Shown piece after piece: positions 50,638 through 59,763 of a DNA stretch of 64,000 bases. This DNA comes from an uncultured Ruminococcus sp. (GTDB taxonomy: Bacteria; Bacillota; Clostridia; Oscillospirales; Acutalibacteraceae), in the NCBI GenBank assembly GCA_902777275.1, contig CACYTI010000002.1:96963-160962 (forward strand). The letters run 5' to 3'. The translations under genes and the position numbers were made by a program. The notes beneath the pieces are model-generated. The model was not told the origin of the DNA. It did no database searches and saw only the letters and a program-made list of their open reading frames with translations. Each line of letters opens with the position of its first letter. The stretch's first letter is position 1.

Positions 50638-52938
50638 TTAGTTTGCGGGAACGATTCTGCCGTCTGCAAGCAGAATTGCGCCTGCCATGCCGATACCGTC
50701 GTCAAGATACTCTGCAACATACTTCTGAACACAGGTAACGTCGAGAATGGAAACTCTGCCGTCGCGGTTAACGTCGCCGAGCTGCTCCTGAACTTCGTCA
50801 AATTCGATAAGTTCAATGCCTCTCTGCTGAATCAGAGTTGCGTCGTCAACTGTAACTTCTCCGTCGCCGTCAACGTCGCCGATAATGCCAACTGCCTCTA
50901 CAGGCTCACCGCTCTCGATAGTAAGTGTGAACTTTGCGCCTTCCTTGGAAACAAAGTCAAACTCGCTGAGGTCGAGCTGGAGCTTAATGGTCTGGGTGTC
51001 TTCTTCGGTATCGAAGGTGATGTTGTCGCCGTTGTAAACAGCGTCGCTCTGAACGCCGCTCTCCTCGAACACGCCGCCGAAGTTGTGTGTCCAAGCGCCG
51101 TCGATAGCGAACTTGACCTGACGCTCAAAGCCGTCGGGTACGTCGGGGAACTCGATTTCCCAAACATCTTCCGCAACCTCGGTCATTTCGTTGGCTGCGT
51201 ATGCGGGATCCCAAGCTGCGCCGTTGAGCCATGCGCCTTCGCCGTTACCGACAGCGAATACGGTGTCATATTCAAATGTGATGTCCGGATTAATATTGTC
51301 GCCTGTTACGGTGATCTCGTTGGTCTCAGGGTCAATAGCAACTGTGAAGTCACCTGCGCCTGTAACGTAGAACATAACGTTGTTGCCTGTGGAATCGCCG
51401 ATCCACTCGGAGCCGTTCTTAACAACCTTGAGCTGAATTACGTCTGTGAAAGCCTTGTCAACGGTGTAAGTAATTTCATACTTTCCGTCGGCGTTCTTGG
51501 TCATAAGGTTGTCTTCATTGCCTGCATCCCAAGCTGTGCCGAAAATCTCAGCCTCGGAGCCTGCTACTACAAACGTGTCCTCAACAACGGGAGCAGAACC
51601 CATTTCAAACGCGAATTTTGCAATAAGCTTGCCGTCATTGATTTCGGAAGTCTGAACAAACGCTACGGAGCCTTCGCCTACGTTGTCAAGAGAAACGGTG
51701 GTGTCATCAGTGAACTCATAGCCTTCGTTAGCGGTAAATTCGGCTGTGAGTGTGTAGGTCTTGTCATACTCGAAAACAGTGTCTTCGGTGTCCCAACCGG
51801 TTACAACGCTGTAGGGAGCGCCTGCGGGAGCGATAGCATCGGGAATCTCTTCGCCGACAGCGATAAGAGCATCGTTAACGGAAACGTGAGCTGCGTCGAT
51901 GGGCTCAACAACGGGCTGGTCGGGAAGGTTGAGTCTTTCTCTTACGAGATCAAGTGTGGGATACTTTGTAACCTTTTCCTTTGCAATACCGGTAGCTTCG
52001 TCGATCTCGGTAGTTGTGATGGAAACATATCTGTAAACGTCCTTGAGTGTTCCGTCGGGCTTGAGGTCGGAGCCGTCGCCTACGGGCTCGTAGGGAACGC
52101 CTTCTGCAAGCTTGTCAGAGAACTTTTCAACATACATATCGTATACTTCCTGAGCGGTCGTGCCGAGCTTGGGAAGAAGGGGCTCGATCTTAGCCCATGT
52201 GAAGGAAGGCTCGTTTACGGGGTTGGGCAGATAAGACTGCAGTCTGTTGGCAAGCTCAACCGACTTGGGAGCATTGCCGGGATCCATACCGTCGATGTAA
52301 GCGCAAAGGCTGGAAACCTTTTTGAGCGATCCGCTTACGCCGTTGGAAGAGTGTGCACGGTAGTCGATCTTCTGAGAGTTGGCTGTATTTTCACGGGTCG
52401 CTACAGGGATATCAATAGAGAATGTATCGCCCAGGCAGGTCGTGTCAAAATACAGGTCGCAGGTCTGGAAGCCGTCGGTGTTGGGCTGGAGCAAATCTGC
52501 CTGACCGGCGTTTGCCTTTGTTGAGAACAGGATGCCGTAGGTAGCGCCCTCTTCCATTTCGCCCTGACCGCTTTCGGTGATGTCGAAGTAATAAAGGCTT
52601 GAATCCGCAGAATCCTTATACATTGAGGTAGAAGGAGCCTCCCAGGATCTTTCCTTTACTTCGTTCTGGTTGCCGTAGATGGCGTAGTAGCTGCAGAAAA
52701 CGTTGCAGGTGTGTTTTTTCTTATTGTATTTTACGTTAGCGTTGTCTCCCCATGCGGTGTCGGGGAACTGGAAAAATACAATCTGATGACCTGCGTCGAT
52801 ACGCTCCTGCGCGGTCATAACACCTGTTTCCTCAGAGTCAGCGGTAGCCGCCGACGCCGAAACAGCCGCCATGCTAAAGCATGAAGTTGCCAGCAAGCCT
52901 GAAAGTAACAAGCTGACAGCCTTTGATGATTTTCTCAT
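50638..52938 (-). CDS. Secreted dockerin protein with starch-binding-like modules
   Basis: The 766-residue protein has a signal peptide (about 1-31, ending ASAATADS). An N-terminal module (about 45-230, IVFFQFPDTAWGDNANVKYNKK) is of a type I associate with secreted ruminococcal proteins. A beta-rich repeat region follows (about 330-445, GYEFTDDTTVSLDNVGEG), then two modules with W/G patterns like X25/starch-binding domains (about 451-550, FGTAWDAGNEDNLM; about 556-675, WLNGAAWDPAYAANEM). A dockerin occupies about 684-750 with two calcium loops, DVDGDGEVTVDD and DVNRDGRVSILD. It contains no recognisable catalytic domain. It probably docks on a cell-surface scaffold and binds glucan; AAAAGGAGG precedes the ATG. 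Confidence 0.85.
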   Translation of the reverse strand: MRKSSKAVSLLLSGLLATSCFSMAAVSASAATADSEETGVMTAQERIDAGHQIVFFQFPDTAWGDNANVKYNKKKHTCNVFCSYYAIYGNQNEVKERSWEAPSTSMYKDSADSSLYYFDITESGQGEMEEGATYGILFSTKANAGQADLLQPNTDGFQTCDLYFDTTCLGDTFSIDIPVATRENTANSQKIDYRAHSSNGVSGSLKKVSSLCAYIDGMDPGNAPKSVELANRLQSYLPNPVNEPSFTWAKIEPLLPKLGTTAQEVYDMYVEKFSDKLAEGVPYEPVGDGSDLKPDGTLKDVYRYVSITTTEIDEATGIAKEKVTKYPTLDLVRERLNLPDQPVVEPIDAAHVSVNDALIAVGEEIPDAIAPAGAPYSVVTGWDTEDTVFEYDKTYTLTAEFTANEGYEFTDDTTVSLDNVGEGSVAFVQTSEINDGKLIAKFAFEMGSAPVVEDTFVVAGSEAEIFGTAWDAGNEDNLMTKNADGKYEITYTVDKAFTDVIQLKVVKNGSEWIGDSTGNNVMFYVTGAGDFTVAIDPETNEITVTGDNINPDITFEYDTVFAVGNGEGAWLNGAAWDPAYAANEMTEVAEDVWEIEFPDVPDGFERQVKFAIDGAWTHNFGGVFEESGVQSDAVYNGDNITFDTEEDTQTIKLQLDLSEFDFVSKEGAKFTLTIESGEPVEAVGIIGDVDGDGEVTVDDATLIQQRGIELIEFDEVQEQLGDVNRDGRVSILDVTCVQKYVAEYLDDGIGMAGAILLADGRIVPAN

Positions 52939-52984
52939 CTTTGAATTCCTCCTTTTTGATAATACTCATATTTTGAGTAATTAC

Positions 52985-53013
52985 ATTATATCTTAAATTC
53001 TTATAATTTACAA
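52985..53013 (-). promoter_or_regulatory. Promoter of the dockerin gene
   Basis: On the minus strand TTGTAA (53013-53008) and TATAAT (52990-52985) are 17 bases apart. A small palindrome (ACTCA with TGAGT, about 52967-52981) lies at the expected transcript start. Confidence 0.78.
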
Positions 53014-53115
53014 TACTTTTTTAGAAATATTGTATTGAAATTTTTAAAAAATATATTTCTGTTTAAGCAGCGGGAGCGATAAAGGAAAAATTTGCCGCCG
53101 CGCAGCGAAAAAAAC

Positions 53116-53144
53116 TTGACAAGCACAAGGATAGAGAGTAAAAT
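53116..53144 (+). promoter_or_regulatory. Promoter of glyS
   Basis: TTGACA at 53116-53121 and TAAAAT at 53139-53144 are 17 bases apart. No T-box is seen before glyS. Confidence 0.87.
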
Positions 53145-53210
53145 CAATAAGGTCATTTTATTTTTATCGCACGTATTATTTGGAAAAACACCGAAAAGTG
53201 AGGTATATTA

Positions 53211-54587
53211 ATGGATAACTCTAAAAAAACAATGGAAAAAATCGTTGCTCTCTGCAAGGGCAGAGGCTTTGTTTATCCCGGCAGCGAAATCTACGGCGGG
53301 CTTGCCAATACATGGGACTTCGGTCCTCTCGGCATGGCTCTCAAAAACAACATAAAGCAGGCATGGCTCAAGAAATTTGTACAGGAAAACAAGTACAATG
53401 TCGGTCTTGACTCCGCGATTCTGATGAATCCCCAGACATGGATCGCCTCGGGACATCTCGGAGGCTTTTCGGACCCGCTTATGGACTGCAAGGAATGCAA
53501 GACCCGCCACCGCGCCGACAACCTTATCGAGGACTTTGACGGCACAAACACAGCGGGCTGGACAAACGAGCAGATGACCGACTATATAAATGAAAAGAAT
53601 ATCCCATGTCCCAACTGCGGCAAGCACAACTTTACCGATATCCGTCAGTTCAATCTGATGTTCAAAACCTTCCAAGGCGTTACCGAGGGCACTAAGAACG
53701 AGCTTTATCTCCGCCCCGAAACCGCGCAGGGTATTTTTGTAAACTTCGCCAATATCCAGCGCACCACCCGCAAGAAGATACCCTTCGGCGTAGCCCAGAT
53801 CGGCAAATCCTTCCGCAATGAGATAACGCCCGGCAACTTCATTTTCCGCGTGCGTGAGTTTGAGCAGATGGAGCTTGAATTTTTCTGCAAGCCGGGCACC
53901 GACCTTGAATGGTTCGACTACTGGCGCAGCTTCTGCCGCGACTTCCTCTACGGACTTAATATCAAGCCGGAAAATCTCCGTCTGCGCGACCATGAAAAAG
54001 AGGAACTGAGCTTCTATTCAAAGGCTACGACCGACTTTGAGTATCTCTTCCCGTTTGGCTGGGGCGAGCTTTGGGGCATTGCCGACAGAACCGACTACGA
54101 CCTTACTCAGCACATCAACGTCAGCGGAAAGTCGCTCGATTACTTTGACAACGCTGCGGGAGAACGCTATGTGCCGTACGTCATCGAGCCGTCGCTCGGC
54201 GTTGAACGCCTGTTCCTCGCCATCGTTGTTGAAGCCTACGACGAGGAGAAGATAGATGAAAAGGACACCCGCGTCGTTATGCGCCTGCACCCTGCGCTGG
54301 CTCCCTTCAAGGCGGCTGTGCTGCCACTGTCTAAGAAGCTCTCGGATAAGGCAGGAGAGGTTGCCGATATGCTCGCCAAAGACTTTATGACCGACTTTGA
54401 CGAAACAGGCTCGATCGGCAAGCGCTACCGCCGTCAGGACGAGATCGGCACGCCGTTCTGCGTTACCTACGACTTCGACTCTATCGAGGACGGCTGCGTT
54501 ACAGTCCGCGACCGCGACACTATGCAGCAGGAAAGAGTTAAAATAGACGAGCTTAACGCGTATATCGCCGAAAAAATAAAGTATTGA
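53211..54587 (+). CDS. glyS: Glycyl-tRNA synthetase, dimeric (alpha2) type
   Basis: The 458-residue class II synthetase is the single-chain dimeric form, not the GlyQ/GlyS heterotetramer. Motif 1 region [20 protein letters not shown], motif 2 [25 protein letters not shown] and motif 3 [12 protein letters not shown] are intact, and the insertion has a zinc-like CKECKTRH...CPNCGKHN. The C-terminal anticodon domain begins near [14 protein letters not shown]. Length is normal. GTGAGG precedes the ATG. Confidence 0.96.
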   Translation: MDNSKKTMEKIVALCKGRGFVYPGSEIYGGLANTWDFGPLGMALKNNIKQAWLKKFVQENKYNVGLDSAILMNPQTWIASGHLGGFSDPLMDCKECKTRHRADNLIEDFDGTNTAGWTNEQMTDYINEKNIPCPNCGKHNFTDIRQFNLMFKTFQGVTEGTKNELYLRPETAQGIFVNFANIQRTTRKKIPFGVAQIGKSFRNEITPGNFIFRVREFEQMELEFFCKPGTDLEWFDYWRSFCRDFLYGLNIKPENLRLRDHEKEELSFYSKATTDFEYLFPFGWGELWGIADRTDYDLTQHINVSGKSLDYFDNAAGERYVPYVIEPSLGVERLFLAIVVEAYDEEKIDEKDTRVVMRLHPALAPFKAAVLPLSKKLSDKAGEVADMLAKDFMTDFDETGSIGKRYRRQDEIGTPFCVTYDFDSIEDGCVTVRDRDTMQQERVKIDELNAYIAEKIKY

Positions 54588-54623
54588 TAAAAGTATTGAT
54601 AAAAATGCAGTTATAAAGCACAT

Positions 54624-54663
54624 AAACCGCACCCTTAAAGCATAACGCTTGGGCGCGGTTTTT
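54624..54663 (+). terminator. Intrinsic terminator after glyS
   Basis: AACCGCACCC (54624-54633) pairs with GGGCGCGGTT (54650-54659) with one mismatch and an inner AAGC-GCTT, followed by Ts. Confidence 0.85.
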
Positions 54664-54713
54664 TATTATAATAAGCGTGAGGGGCTGTTGTCCTTCTCCG
54701 CTTTATAGCGCGG

Positions 54714-55526
54714 TCACAGCGCGTGACCTCCGGAAACCTTTATTACCTGTCCCGTCAGCATTTTTGCCTGCTCGCTTGACAGGAACAAAATCGTCTCGGC
54801 AATATCCTCCGGTTGGATAAGCTTTCCCATAGGGATCAGCGGAAGAACGGCTTTTTCCAGAGTGTCGTCTATCCAGCCCGTCTGGGTCGGACCGGGCGCG
54901 ACGCAATTTACGGTGATACCGTACTTTGCTGCCTCAAGGGCAACGCTTCGGGTGAGTGCCTCCAGCGTCGCCTTGCTCGCCCCGTAGGTGATCTGACCCG
55001 CGAAAACCTGCGCCGAGTCCGTGGAGATATTGATTATCCTGCCGTAATCACCGCGACGGTTGACGAACTCCTTGGTCATCAGAATGCTTCCGCGCACATT
55101 TACCGCGAAGGTGTCGTCAATCACCTGTTGAGTTATTTTTTCTATTGTGTCAAAGCCGTTTTCGTCGTCTGTCGCCGCGTTGTTGACCAAAATGTCAATC
55201 TTGCCGTAGCGTTGTGCAGCTGCCGAATATATTTCTTTTACCGAATTTTCGTCGGAAATGTCATTCTCCAAAATGAGATAATCGGCGTTTATATCGCGGA
55301 GTCTGCCTTCCACCGTATCCGCGTCGCCGGCGTTTGCCGCGTAATACCTGTCAACTCCGTTCTTTCCGGTCTTGCGGCTGTCAAACTGACGGAACACCTT
55401 CTTGTACACCAAAACCACCTTAGCGCCCTCACGGGCGAATGCGAGCGCCGCAGCCGCTCCGATTCCCTGAGGATTGTTCGCTCCCGTTATGAGAGCCACC
55501 TTGTCCTTTAATCCGTAATCCTTCAT
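54714..55526 (-). CDS. Short-chain dehydrogenase/reductase
   Basis: The 270-residue SDR has the Rossmann motif ITGANNPQGIGAAAALAF, the NNAA motif (ILVNNAATDDE), and the catalytic Ser-Tyr-Lys in INISTDSAQVFAGQITYGASKATLEA. Ending GQVIKVSGGHAL is typical of the 3-ketoacyl-reductase-like subgroup. The AREGAKVVLVYKK loop has no Asp at the end of beta 2, which fits NADPH, though this is weak. Substrate unknown. Its ATG overlaps the stop of an upstream gene fragment (TAATG). Confidence 0.88.
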   Translation of the reverse strand: MKDYGLKDKVALITGANNPQGIGAAAALAFAREGAKVVLVYKKVFRQFDSRKTGKNGVDRYYAANAGDADTVEGRLRDINADYLILENDISDENSVKEIYSAAAQRYGKIDILVNNAATDDENGFDTIEKITQQVIDDTFAVNVRGSILMTKEFVNRRGDYGRIINISTDSAQVFAGQITYGASKATLEALTRSVALEAAKYGITVNCVAPGPTQTGWIDDTLEKAVLPLIPMGKLIQPEDIAETILFLSSEQAKMLTGQVIKVSGGHAL

Positions 55527-55771
55527 TATATTTGCTTTCCTTTCTGTTGAAATTTATTTCTGCACCGCCGAAGCCCCGGCAGGTCATTATAATATTGTTT
55601 CAGCTCTCTTAAATAATACCCGAAAAATCCCCGCTTGTCCATATACATCAGGACTGTTTCATGGAACGCGTCGTTGCCACGGTCGGCTGAGCCGACGGTC
55701 AAGGCGGCTTTGGATAGCGTCGTTTTAAGATAGCCTTCCGTTAACGCCGCGTCATAACGCGGGAATAATAG
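55526..55771 (-). pseudogene. 3' fragment of an unidentified gene coupled to the SDR
   Basis: A minus-strand frame open for 82 codons ends with TAA overlapping the SDR start codon. It reads like real protein (YDAALTEGYLKTTLSK, NDAFHETVLMYMDKRGFF, YYLRELKQYYNDLPGL) but has no ATG near its beginning; a TTG at 55702 is the first plausible start. It looks like the C-terminal remains of a gene once translated with the SDR, or a short protein with a rare start. Family not recognised. The remaining gap to 55893 has only a small GCAGCTT palindrome. Confidence 0.45.
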
Positions 55772-55893
55772 TTAAATTTGTGTTAAGCGTTTGAAGCGCG
55801 GACCGGGTGCAGCTTCAAGCTGCTTGTATAATTTTTTAAGGTGTGGTAGAATAGTTTGGAAATCAAATTTTACTTTTAAAGGAGCTGTGCGGA

Positions 55894-56688
55894 ATGGAGA
55901 TAAAAGACAGCAGGATAGACGGTGGCAAGGCGTTCGACTGGGGGAGGACCTCGGAGGAGTACGCGAAATACAGAGATATTTATCCCGATGAATTTTATGA
56001 AAGGATCTCCGCTATGGGGCTTTGTGTCAGCGGTCAGAGCGTTCTTGACATGGGAACGGGAACAGGCGTTCTTCCGCGCAATATGTATAAGTACGGAGCG
56101 CGATGGACGGGTATCGACATTTCTCCCGAGCAGATCGCGCAGGCTGAAAGAATGTCGTGGGAAGCGGGCGCCGACATAACCTTCAAGGCGGTTTCTGCCG
56201 AAAACGCGGATTTTCCCTCCGGGTCGTTCGACGTTGTTACCGCCTGTCAGTGCTTTTGGTACTTTGATTTTGAAAGGGTGCTCCCAAAAATCGCCGACGC
56301 TTTAAAGCCCGGCGGAAGGCTGCTTATCCTGTATATGGCGTGGCTGCCGTTTGAGGACAGGATAGCGGGAGCGAGCGAGAGGTTGGTGCTCAAATACAGC
56401 CCCGGCTGGTCGGGTGCGGGGGAAACCAAAAAGCCGATCGGGATACCCGAGGCAGCCTACCGGTATTTTGATGTAGAATACCGGGAGGAATACGACCTTA
56501 TGGTTCCGTTTACAAGGGAAAGCTGGCACGGAAGAATGAAGGCTTGCCGGGGAGTCGGGGCGTCGCTCTCCGAAAAGGAGCTTCGGGACTGGGAGGCGGA
56601 GCACAGGGCACTGCTCGAAGAAATCGCTCCCGAAAAGTTTCAGGTGCGGCATTACGCCGCTGCTGCGGTGCTTGTAAAAAAACTGTAG
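55894..56688 (+). CDS. Class I SAM-dependent methyltransferase
   Basis: The 264-residue protein has the SAM-binding motif I VLDMGTGTGVLPRNMYKYG, the acidic motif WTGIDISPEQIAQAE, motif VVTACQCFWYFDF and motif LKPGGRLLILYMAW. It resembles the UbiE/Methyltransf_11 group acting on small molecules. Residues after about 160 form a substrate-binding cap. Substrate unknown. AAGGAG lies nine bases before the ATG. It ends one base before the convergent SpoIID-like gene. Confidence 0.88.
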   Translation: MEIKDSRIDGGKAFDWGRTSEEYAKYRDIYPDEFYERISAMGLCVSGQSVLDMGTGTGVLPRNMYKYGARWTGIDISPEQIAQAERMSWEAGADITFKAVSAENADFPSGSFDVVTACQCFWYFDFERVLPKIADALKPGGRLLILYMAWLPFEDRIAGASERLVLKYSPGWSGAGETKKPIGIPEAAYRYFDVEYREEYDLMVPFTRESWHGRMKACRGVGASLSEKELRDWEAEHRALLEEIAPEKFQVRHYAAAAVLVKKL

Positions 56689-57258
56689 TCACCCTTTGCA
56701 CTCAGACTCGATTCTGAGCCTCGGCAGGTACCAAAGCAGCGCTTCCTCGGCGCTCATTCCCGTTCGGCAAAGATAATCAATCCCGCTCATGCTGACGCCC
56801 TCGCAGCTCAGCGCACCGCTGTAATTCTCCGAGAACGCGTCCCATGGAGAGGCGACCCCGTCAAGATACTCAAGGCTTGAGGATTTTTCGGTAGAGCCGC
56901 TTGAGCAGCTTGACGCGGGAATAAAAACAGGCTTGCCCGAATAGGATAATATTTCCTCATCAGAATGATAAATGTTTTTTACTCTCTCATATAATTCTTT
57001 GTCGGAAATATCACCGGCGCCTTCTCCGGAACCGCTGCCCGCCGCTGCGTTCGTCCGAGCTATTATCGCCGCCGCCTTGACCGCCTCGTCGCAGAAACCG
57101 CTCCCGCATAGCCTTGCCGCTGCTTCCGCTTCAGAATCGGCTGACTGCTCGGTTTGTGGCTTTTCGGGGCTTGTCTGTGTGCCGTAAAGTGTAAAAGAAA
57201 GCGGCAAACCCGCCATAAGTATGAAGAACAGGCTGATAAAAATTAATTTATTTCTCAT
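56689..57258 (-). CDS. SpoIID-like protein, short and divergent
   Basis: The 189-residue protein has an N-terminal signal or anchor helix (LIFISLFFILMAGLPLSF) and a shortened SpoIID/LytB domain. Recognisable landmarks are FCDEAVKAAAIIARTNAA (equivalent of PxEALKAQAVAARTY, with the catalytic Glu kept), SSCSSGSTEKSSSLEYLDGVASPWD, and the C-terminal SGIDYLCRTGMSAEEALLWYLP (equivalent of GMSQYGA..GY.YEEIL..YYP). SpoIID is a peptidoglycan lytic enzyme that works on stem-free glycan during engulfment. The shortened loops leave activity uncertain. Confidence 0.7.
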   Translation of the reverse strand: MRNKLIFISLFFILMAGLPLSFTLYGTQTSPEKPQTEQSADSEAEAAARLCGSGFCDEAVKAAAIIARTNAAAGSGSGEGAGDISDKELYERVKNIYHSDEEILSYSGKPVFIPASSCSSGSTEKSSSLEYLDGVASPWDAFSENYSGALSCEGVSMSGIDYLCRTGMSAEEALLWYLPRLRIESECKG

Positions 57259-57284
57259 TTTTTTTCACTCCGCTATTATTTTTC

Positions 57285-57313
57285 TTGACAACAGGACTGA
57301 ATTGTCTTAGAAT
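57285..57313 (+). promoter_or_regulatory. Promoter of the repeat-tailed membrane protein gene
   Basis: TTGACA at 57285-57290 and TAGAAT at 57308-57313 are 17 bases apart. Confidence 0.82.
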
Positions 57314-57376
57314 AATATATGTACGCATACACGGGAAAATAACCCGTGACAATTTTATAAGGAACGGAGAAATAAT

Positions 57377-59383
57377 ATGAAGATAAAGTATTCCGTAATA
57401 CCGTTTATCCCTGCGGCGCTTGCAATGCTGTTTTTTAAGCTGATGGGCTTGGTAGGCGTTGACGGCAACGGCGAGTTTATGGGAATGAACAGCATGAACA
57501 TAACCTATCTGGTAATCAGCATTGGCGTCGGTTTGTTTGTGCTTTGTGTGATTCTCAACCTTTTCGACAGAAAAACGGCTCCCGTTTATCCGGTAAAAAG
57601 GAATATCCCCGCCGGTTTTTTGGCAATGCTATCGGCTGTGGGTATTCTTGCAAGCTCGTTGTCGGCTGCGGCAGGCGCGTGGGCAAACAGAGGATACGTT
57701 GATAATCTGATGATTATCCTGATTTGCGCAATGCTCTCGATACCCGCGGGAATCGCGATGATGCTCATTTCAAGAGTCCATTTTTCGGGAAAAAGCAACG
57801 TTTCGTCGATCTCAGTGCTCTTTGTGTTCCCTTCTCTTTGGGGCTGCGCCGAGCTTGTCAATCAATTTTTGCTGGCGACAAAGGCGAGCATTTCCGCAAA
57901 GGATCTGACCTCGATGTTCTGCTTCATCTTTATTTCGCTGTTCCTGTTTTCAACTTCAATGATAGTTTCACGCATAAAGGGCAGAAACCCCGTAAAGGGT
58001 ATGTTCATCTACGGCTTGCCGATGGTCGCTTTTACGGTCTCCTACGGAGTTTTTGAATTCGTGAGAATGACAAGAGAGGGCTTTAACAACAATTCTCTGT
58101 TTACCGCTCTTATGATGATAGTGATCGGTCTGTACGGTATGTCATTCATTATGGAGCTGTTCTTCAATCCCTATACAAAGGAAGAGATCGAGATCGTCGA
58201 TTCTCTCACATCAAGCGAAGAGGGAGATATCTCCGAAGGCTTTGCAAATCCTGTTAAGGGCGACTTTGATATGGGTACCCCGACCCGCAGACATTCCTCT
58301 CACAGCAGGCACAGACACCATACAAAACGCGATACTCACAATGTTTTGGTTGACAAGGAAATGCAAACTCCCGTAGGCGGCTTCGTTGATGATTCAGATT
58401 ATCCTCCCATGGACAACACTCCGATTCTCACCGCCCACGAGACAAGCAAGTTTGACACGGTCGAGGTTGACGAACAGGGCTACGACGACACCCTGCTTTT
58501 CAGCAGAAACGACGATGATGACTATAAGCGCACCCCCGTCGCTCCGCCGCCGAACGCTGCCGAGACAATTGAGGGCTTCATTCTTGACGTTCCCGATGAT
58601 AAGGATAAGAAAAAGAAGGACAGAAACGCCGACGATGACTTTATTATTGAATCCGGCGAATTGAGTGAGATGCAGGATTACGCGATCCCCAAGGTTAAGC
58701 AGGAATCCCCCCGCCGCCGCAGGGAAAAAAAGTCAAGGAACCGTCACGAAAAACGCGCTCTGCAAAATAATACGGCTCCGTCTATCCAGGATGTTTCCGT
58801 TGACAGCGACGATTTTACTGCCCCCGAGGAGGACGTTCCCGAAAGAGGGTTTTCCGACACGGTGATATTTGACGACGCCTATCCCGAAAATAATGAGACA
58901 TCTGCTCCCGAGCCGACCGAGAAAAAGGTAAAGGCGAAGAAGGCGGACGAGGCGCACAAGGCAGAGGAAGCCAAGAGAGCCGAAGCCGCACGCAAGGCAG
59001 CGGAAGCCAAGAGAGCCGAAGCCGCACGCAAGGCAGCGGAAGCCAAGAGAGCCGAAGCCGCACGCAAGGCAGCGGAAGCCAAGAGAGCCGAAGCTGTACG
59101 CAAGGCAGAGGAAGCTAAGAGAGCTGAAGCCGCACGCAAGGCAGCGGAAGCCAAGAGAGCTGAGGCGGCGCGCAAGGCAGAGGATAAAGCGGAAGCTCTG
59201 AGACGCGCTGTAGAACAAAAACGCGCTGCCGAGGCGGCACGCGCTGAACGCGCCAGTATGCAGCAGGGATCAAAAGCCGCTGCTAAGGCAGCTCAGCAGC
59301 CCTCCATAGACAGGCGCGAGGAGGATTACCGCGAAAAGCGCAGTGAAATAGACAGGCTGTTGGAGGAACTCGGCAACAAATAA
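57377..59383 (+). CDS. Membrane protein with long cytoplasmic repeat tail
   Basis: The 668-residue protein has about seven transmembrane helices in residues 1-270 and then a hydrophilic, probably cytoplasmic region of 400 residues. The tail has a histidine/arginine patch (RRHSSHSRHRHHTKRD), acidic stretches (DDDDYKR, DDKDKKKKDRNADDD), a basic patch (PRRRREKKSRNRHEKR), then six 12-residue repeats (AKRAEAARKAAE type, about 532-603) that should form one long charged helix, and a final coiled coil (REEDYREKRSEIDRLLEELGNK). No known family is recognised. A membrane-anchored scaffold is a guess from architecture. Confidence 0.65.
   Translation: MKIKYSVIPFIPAALAMLFFKLMGLVGVDGNGEFMGMNSMNITYLVISIGVGLFVLCVILNLFDRKTAPVYPVKRNIPAGFLAMLSAVGILASSLSAAAGAWANRGYVDNLMIILICAMLSIPAGIAMMLISRVHFSGKSNVSSISVLFVFPSLWGCAELVNQFLLATKASISAKDLTSMFCFIFISLFLFSTSMIVSRIKGRNPVKGMFIYGLPMVAFTVSYGVFEFVRMTREGFNNNSLFTALMMIVIGLYGMSFIMELFFNPYTKEEIEIVDSLTSSEEGDISEGFANPVKGDFDMGTPTRRHSSHSRHRHHTKRDTHNVLVDKEMQTPVGGFVDDSDYPPMDNTPILTAHETSKFDTVEVDEQGYDDTLLFSRNDDDDYKRTPVAPPPNAAETIEGFILDVPDDKDKKKKDRNADDDFIIESGELSEMQDYAIPKVKQESPRRRREKKSRNRHEKRALQNNTAPSIQDVSVDSDDFTAPEEDVPERGFSDTVIFDDAYPENNETSAPEPTEKKVKAKKADEAHKAEEAKRAEAARKAAEAKRAEAARKAAEAKRAEAARKAAEAKRAEAVRKAEEAKRAEAARKAAEAKRAEAARKAEDKAEALRRAVEQKRAAEAARAERASMQQGSKAAAKAAQQPSIDRREEDYREKRSEIDRLLEELGNK
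58970..59185 (+). repeat. Six tandem 36-base coding repeats
   Basis: Units of 36 bases begin at 58970, 59006, 59042, 59078, 59114 and 59150; the first three are nearly identical, and the later ones carry a few substitutions. Each encodes the 12-residue unit AKRAEAARKAAE. Confidence 0.93.
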
Positions 59384-59421
59384 GCATTTAAATATCCGTA
59401 CAAATTATCGGAAAAAAACGG

Positions 59422-59450
59422 TTGACATTGCCGTTACCCGGTGTTATGAT
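59422..59450 (+). promoter_or_regulatory. Promoter of thrS
   Basis: TTGACA at 59422-59427 and TATGAT at 59445-59450 are 17 bases apart, placing the transcript start at about 59457, the 5' end of the T-box. Confidence 0.88.
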
Positions 59451-59456
59451 ATAATA

Positions 59457-59712
59457 TATTCAAAGGCATCGACAGGGATACGACCTGCGGAGAACCGATT
59501 TTCAGAGAACGGCGCGTTTGCTGTGAGTGCCGTATTCGGTCCGCAGATTACCGCCCTCAAGCCCCGTGCAGGAAATGGCGCGGCGTTTTCCGCGTTAAGG
59601 ATCGTACCCGACACGATTTGTCCGGTACCAAAGGACGCTTCGGCGTTGAATTTGGGTGGAACCACGAGTTAATTCGTCCCAATGCCTTTCGGGGTGTTGG
59701 GACTTTTTCACT
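59457..59712 (+). promoter_or_regulatory. Threonine T-box riboswitch before thrS
   Basis: The T-box bulge GGGTGGAACCACG is at 59654-59666, preceding a terminator stem (GTCCCAA about 59677 with TTGGGAC about 59696-59702) and a T run. Stem I is formed by CTGCGGA and TCCGCAG with AGGG/CCCT below; the internal loop between them holds ACC at 59550-59552, the specifier codon for threonine. Uncharged tRNA-Thr should favour antitermination. Confidence 0.93.
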
Positions 59713-59763
59713 CTACACTTTATTTTATTAATTATGGAAATAAATATACAGAGGAGAATTGTG

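Noticed and set aside
50569-52524. 651-codon open frame on the plus strand opposite the dockerin gene
   Set aside because: It mirrors the dockerin gene, starts in its terminator, is rich in Val, Cys, Asn and Gly as antisense frames are, and matches no fold; the minus-strand protein has a signal peptide, ribosome binding site and domains.
58970-59185. Regular repeats that might be taken for CRISPR
   Set aside because: The units are contiguous 36-mers without unique spacers and lie in frame inside a coding sequence.
58733-59218. Minus-strand repetitive frames (GFGSLGFRCLACG type)
   Set aside because: They are the antisense of the 36-base coding repeats in the membrane protein gene.
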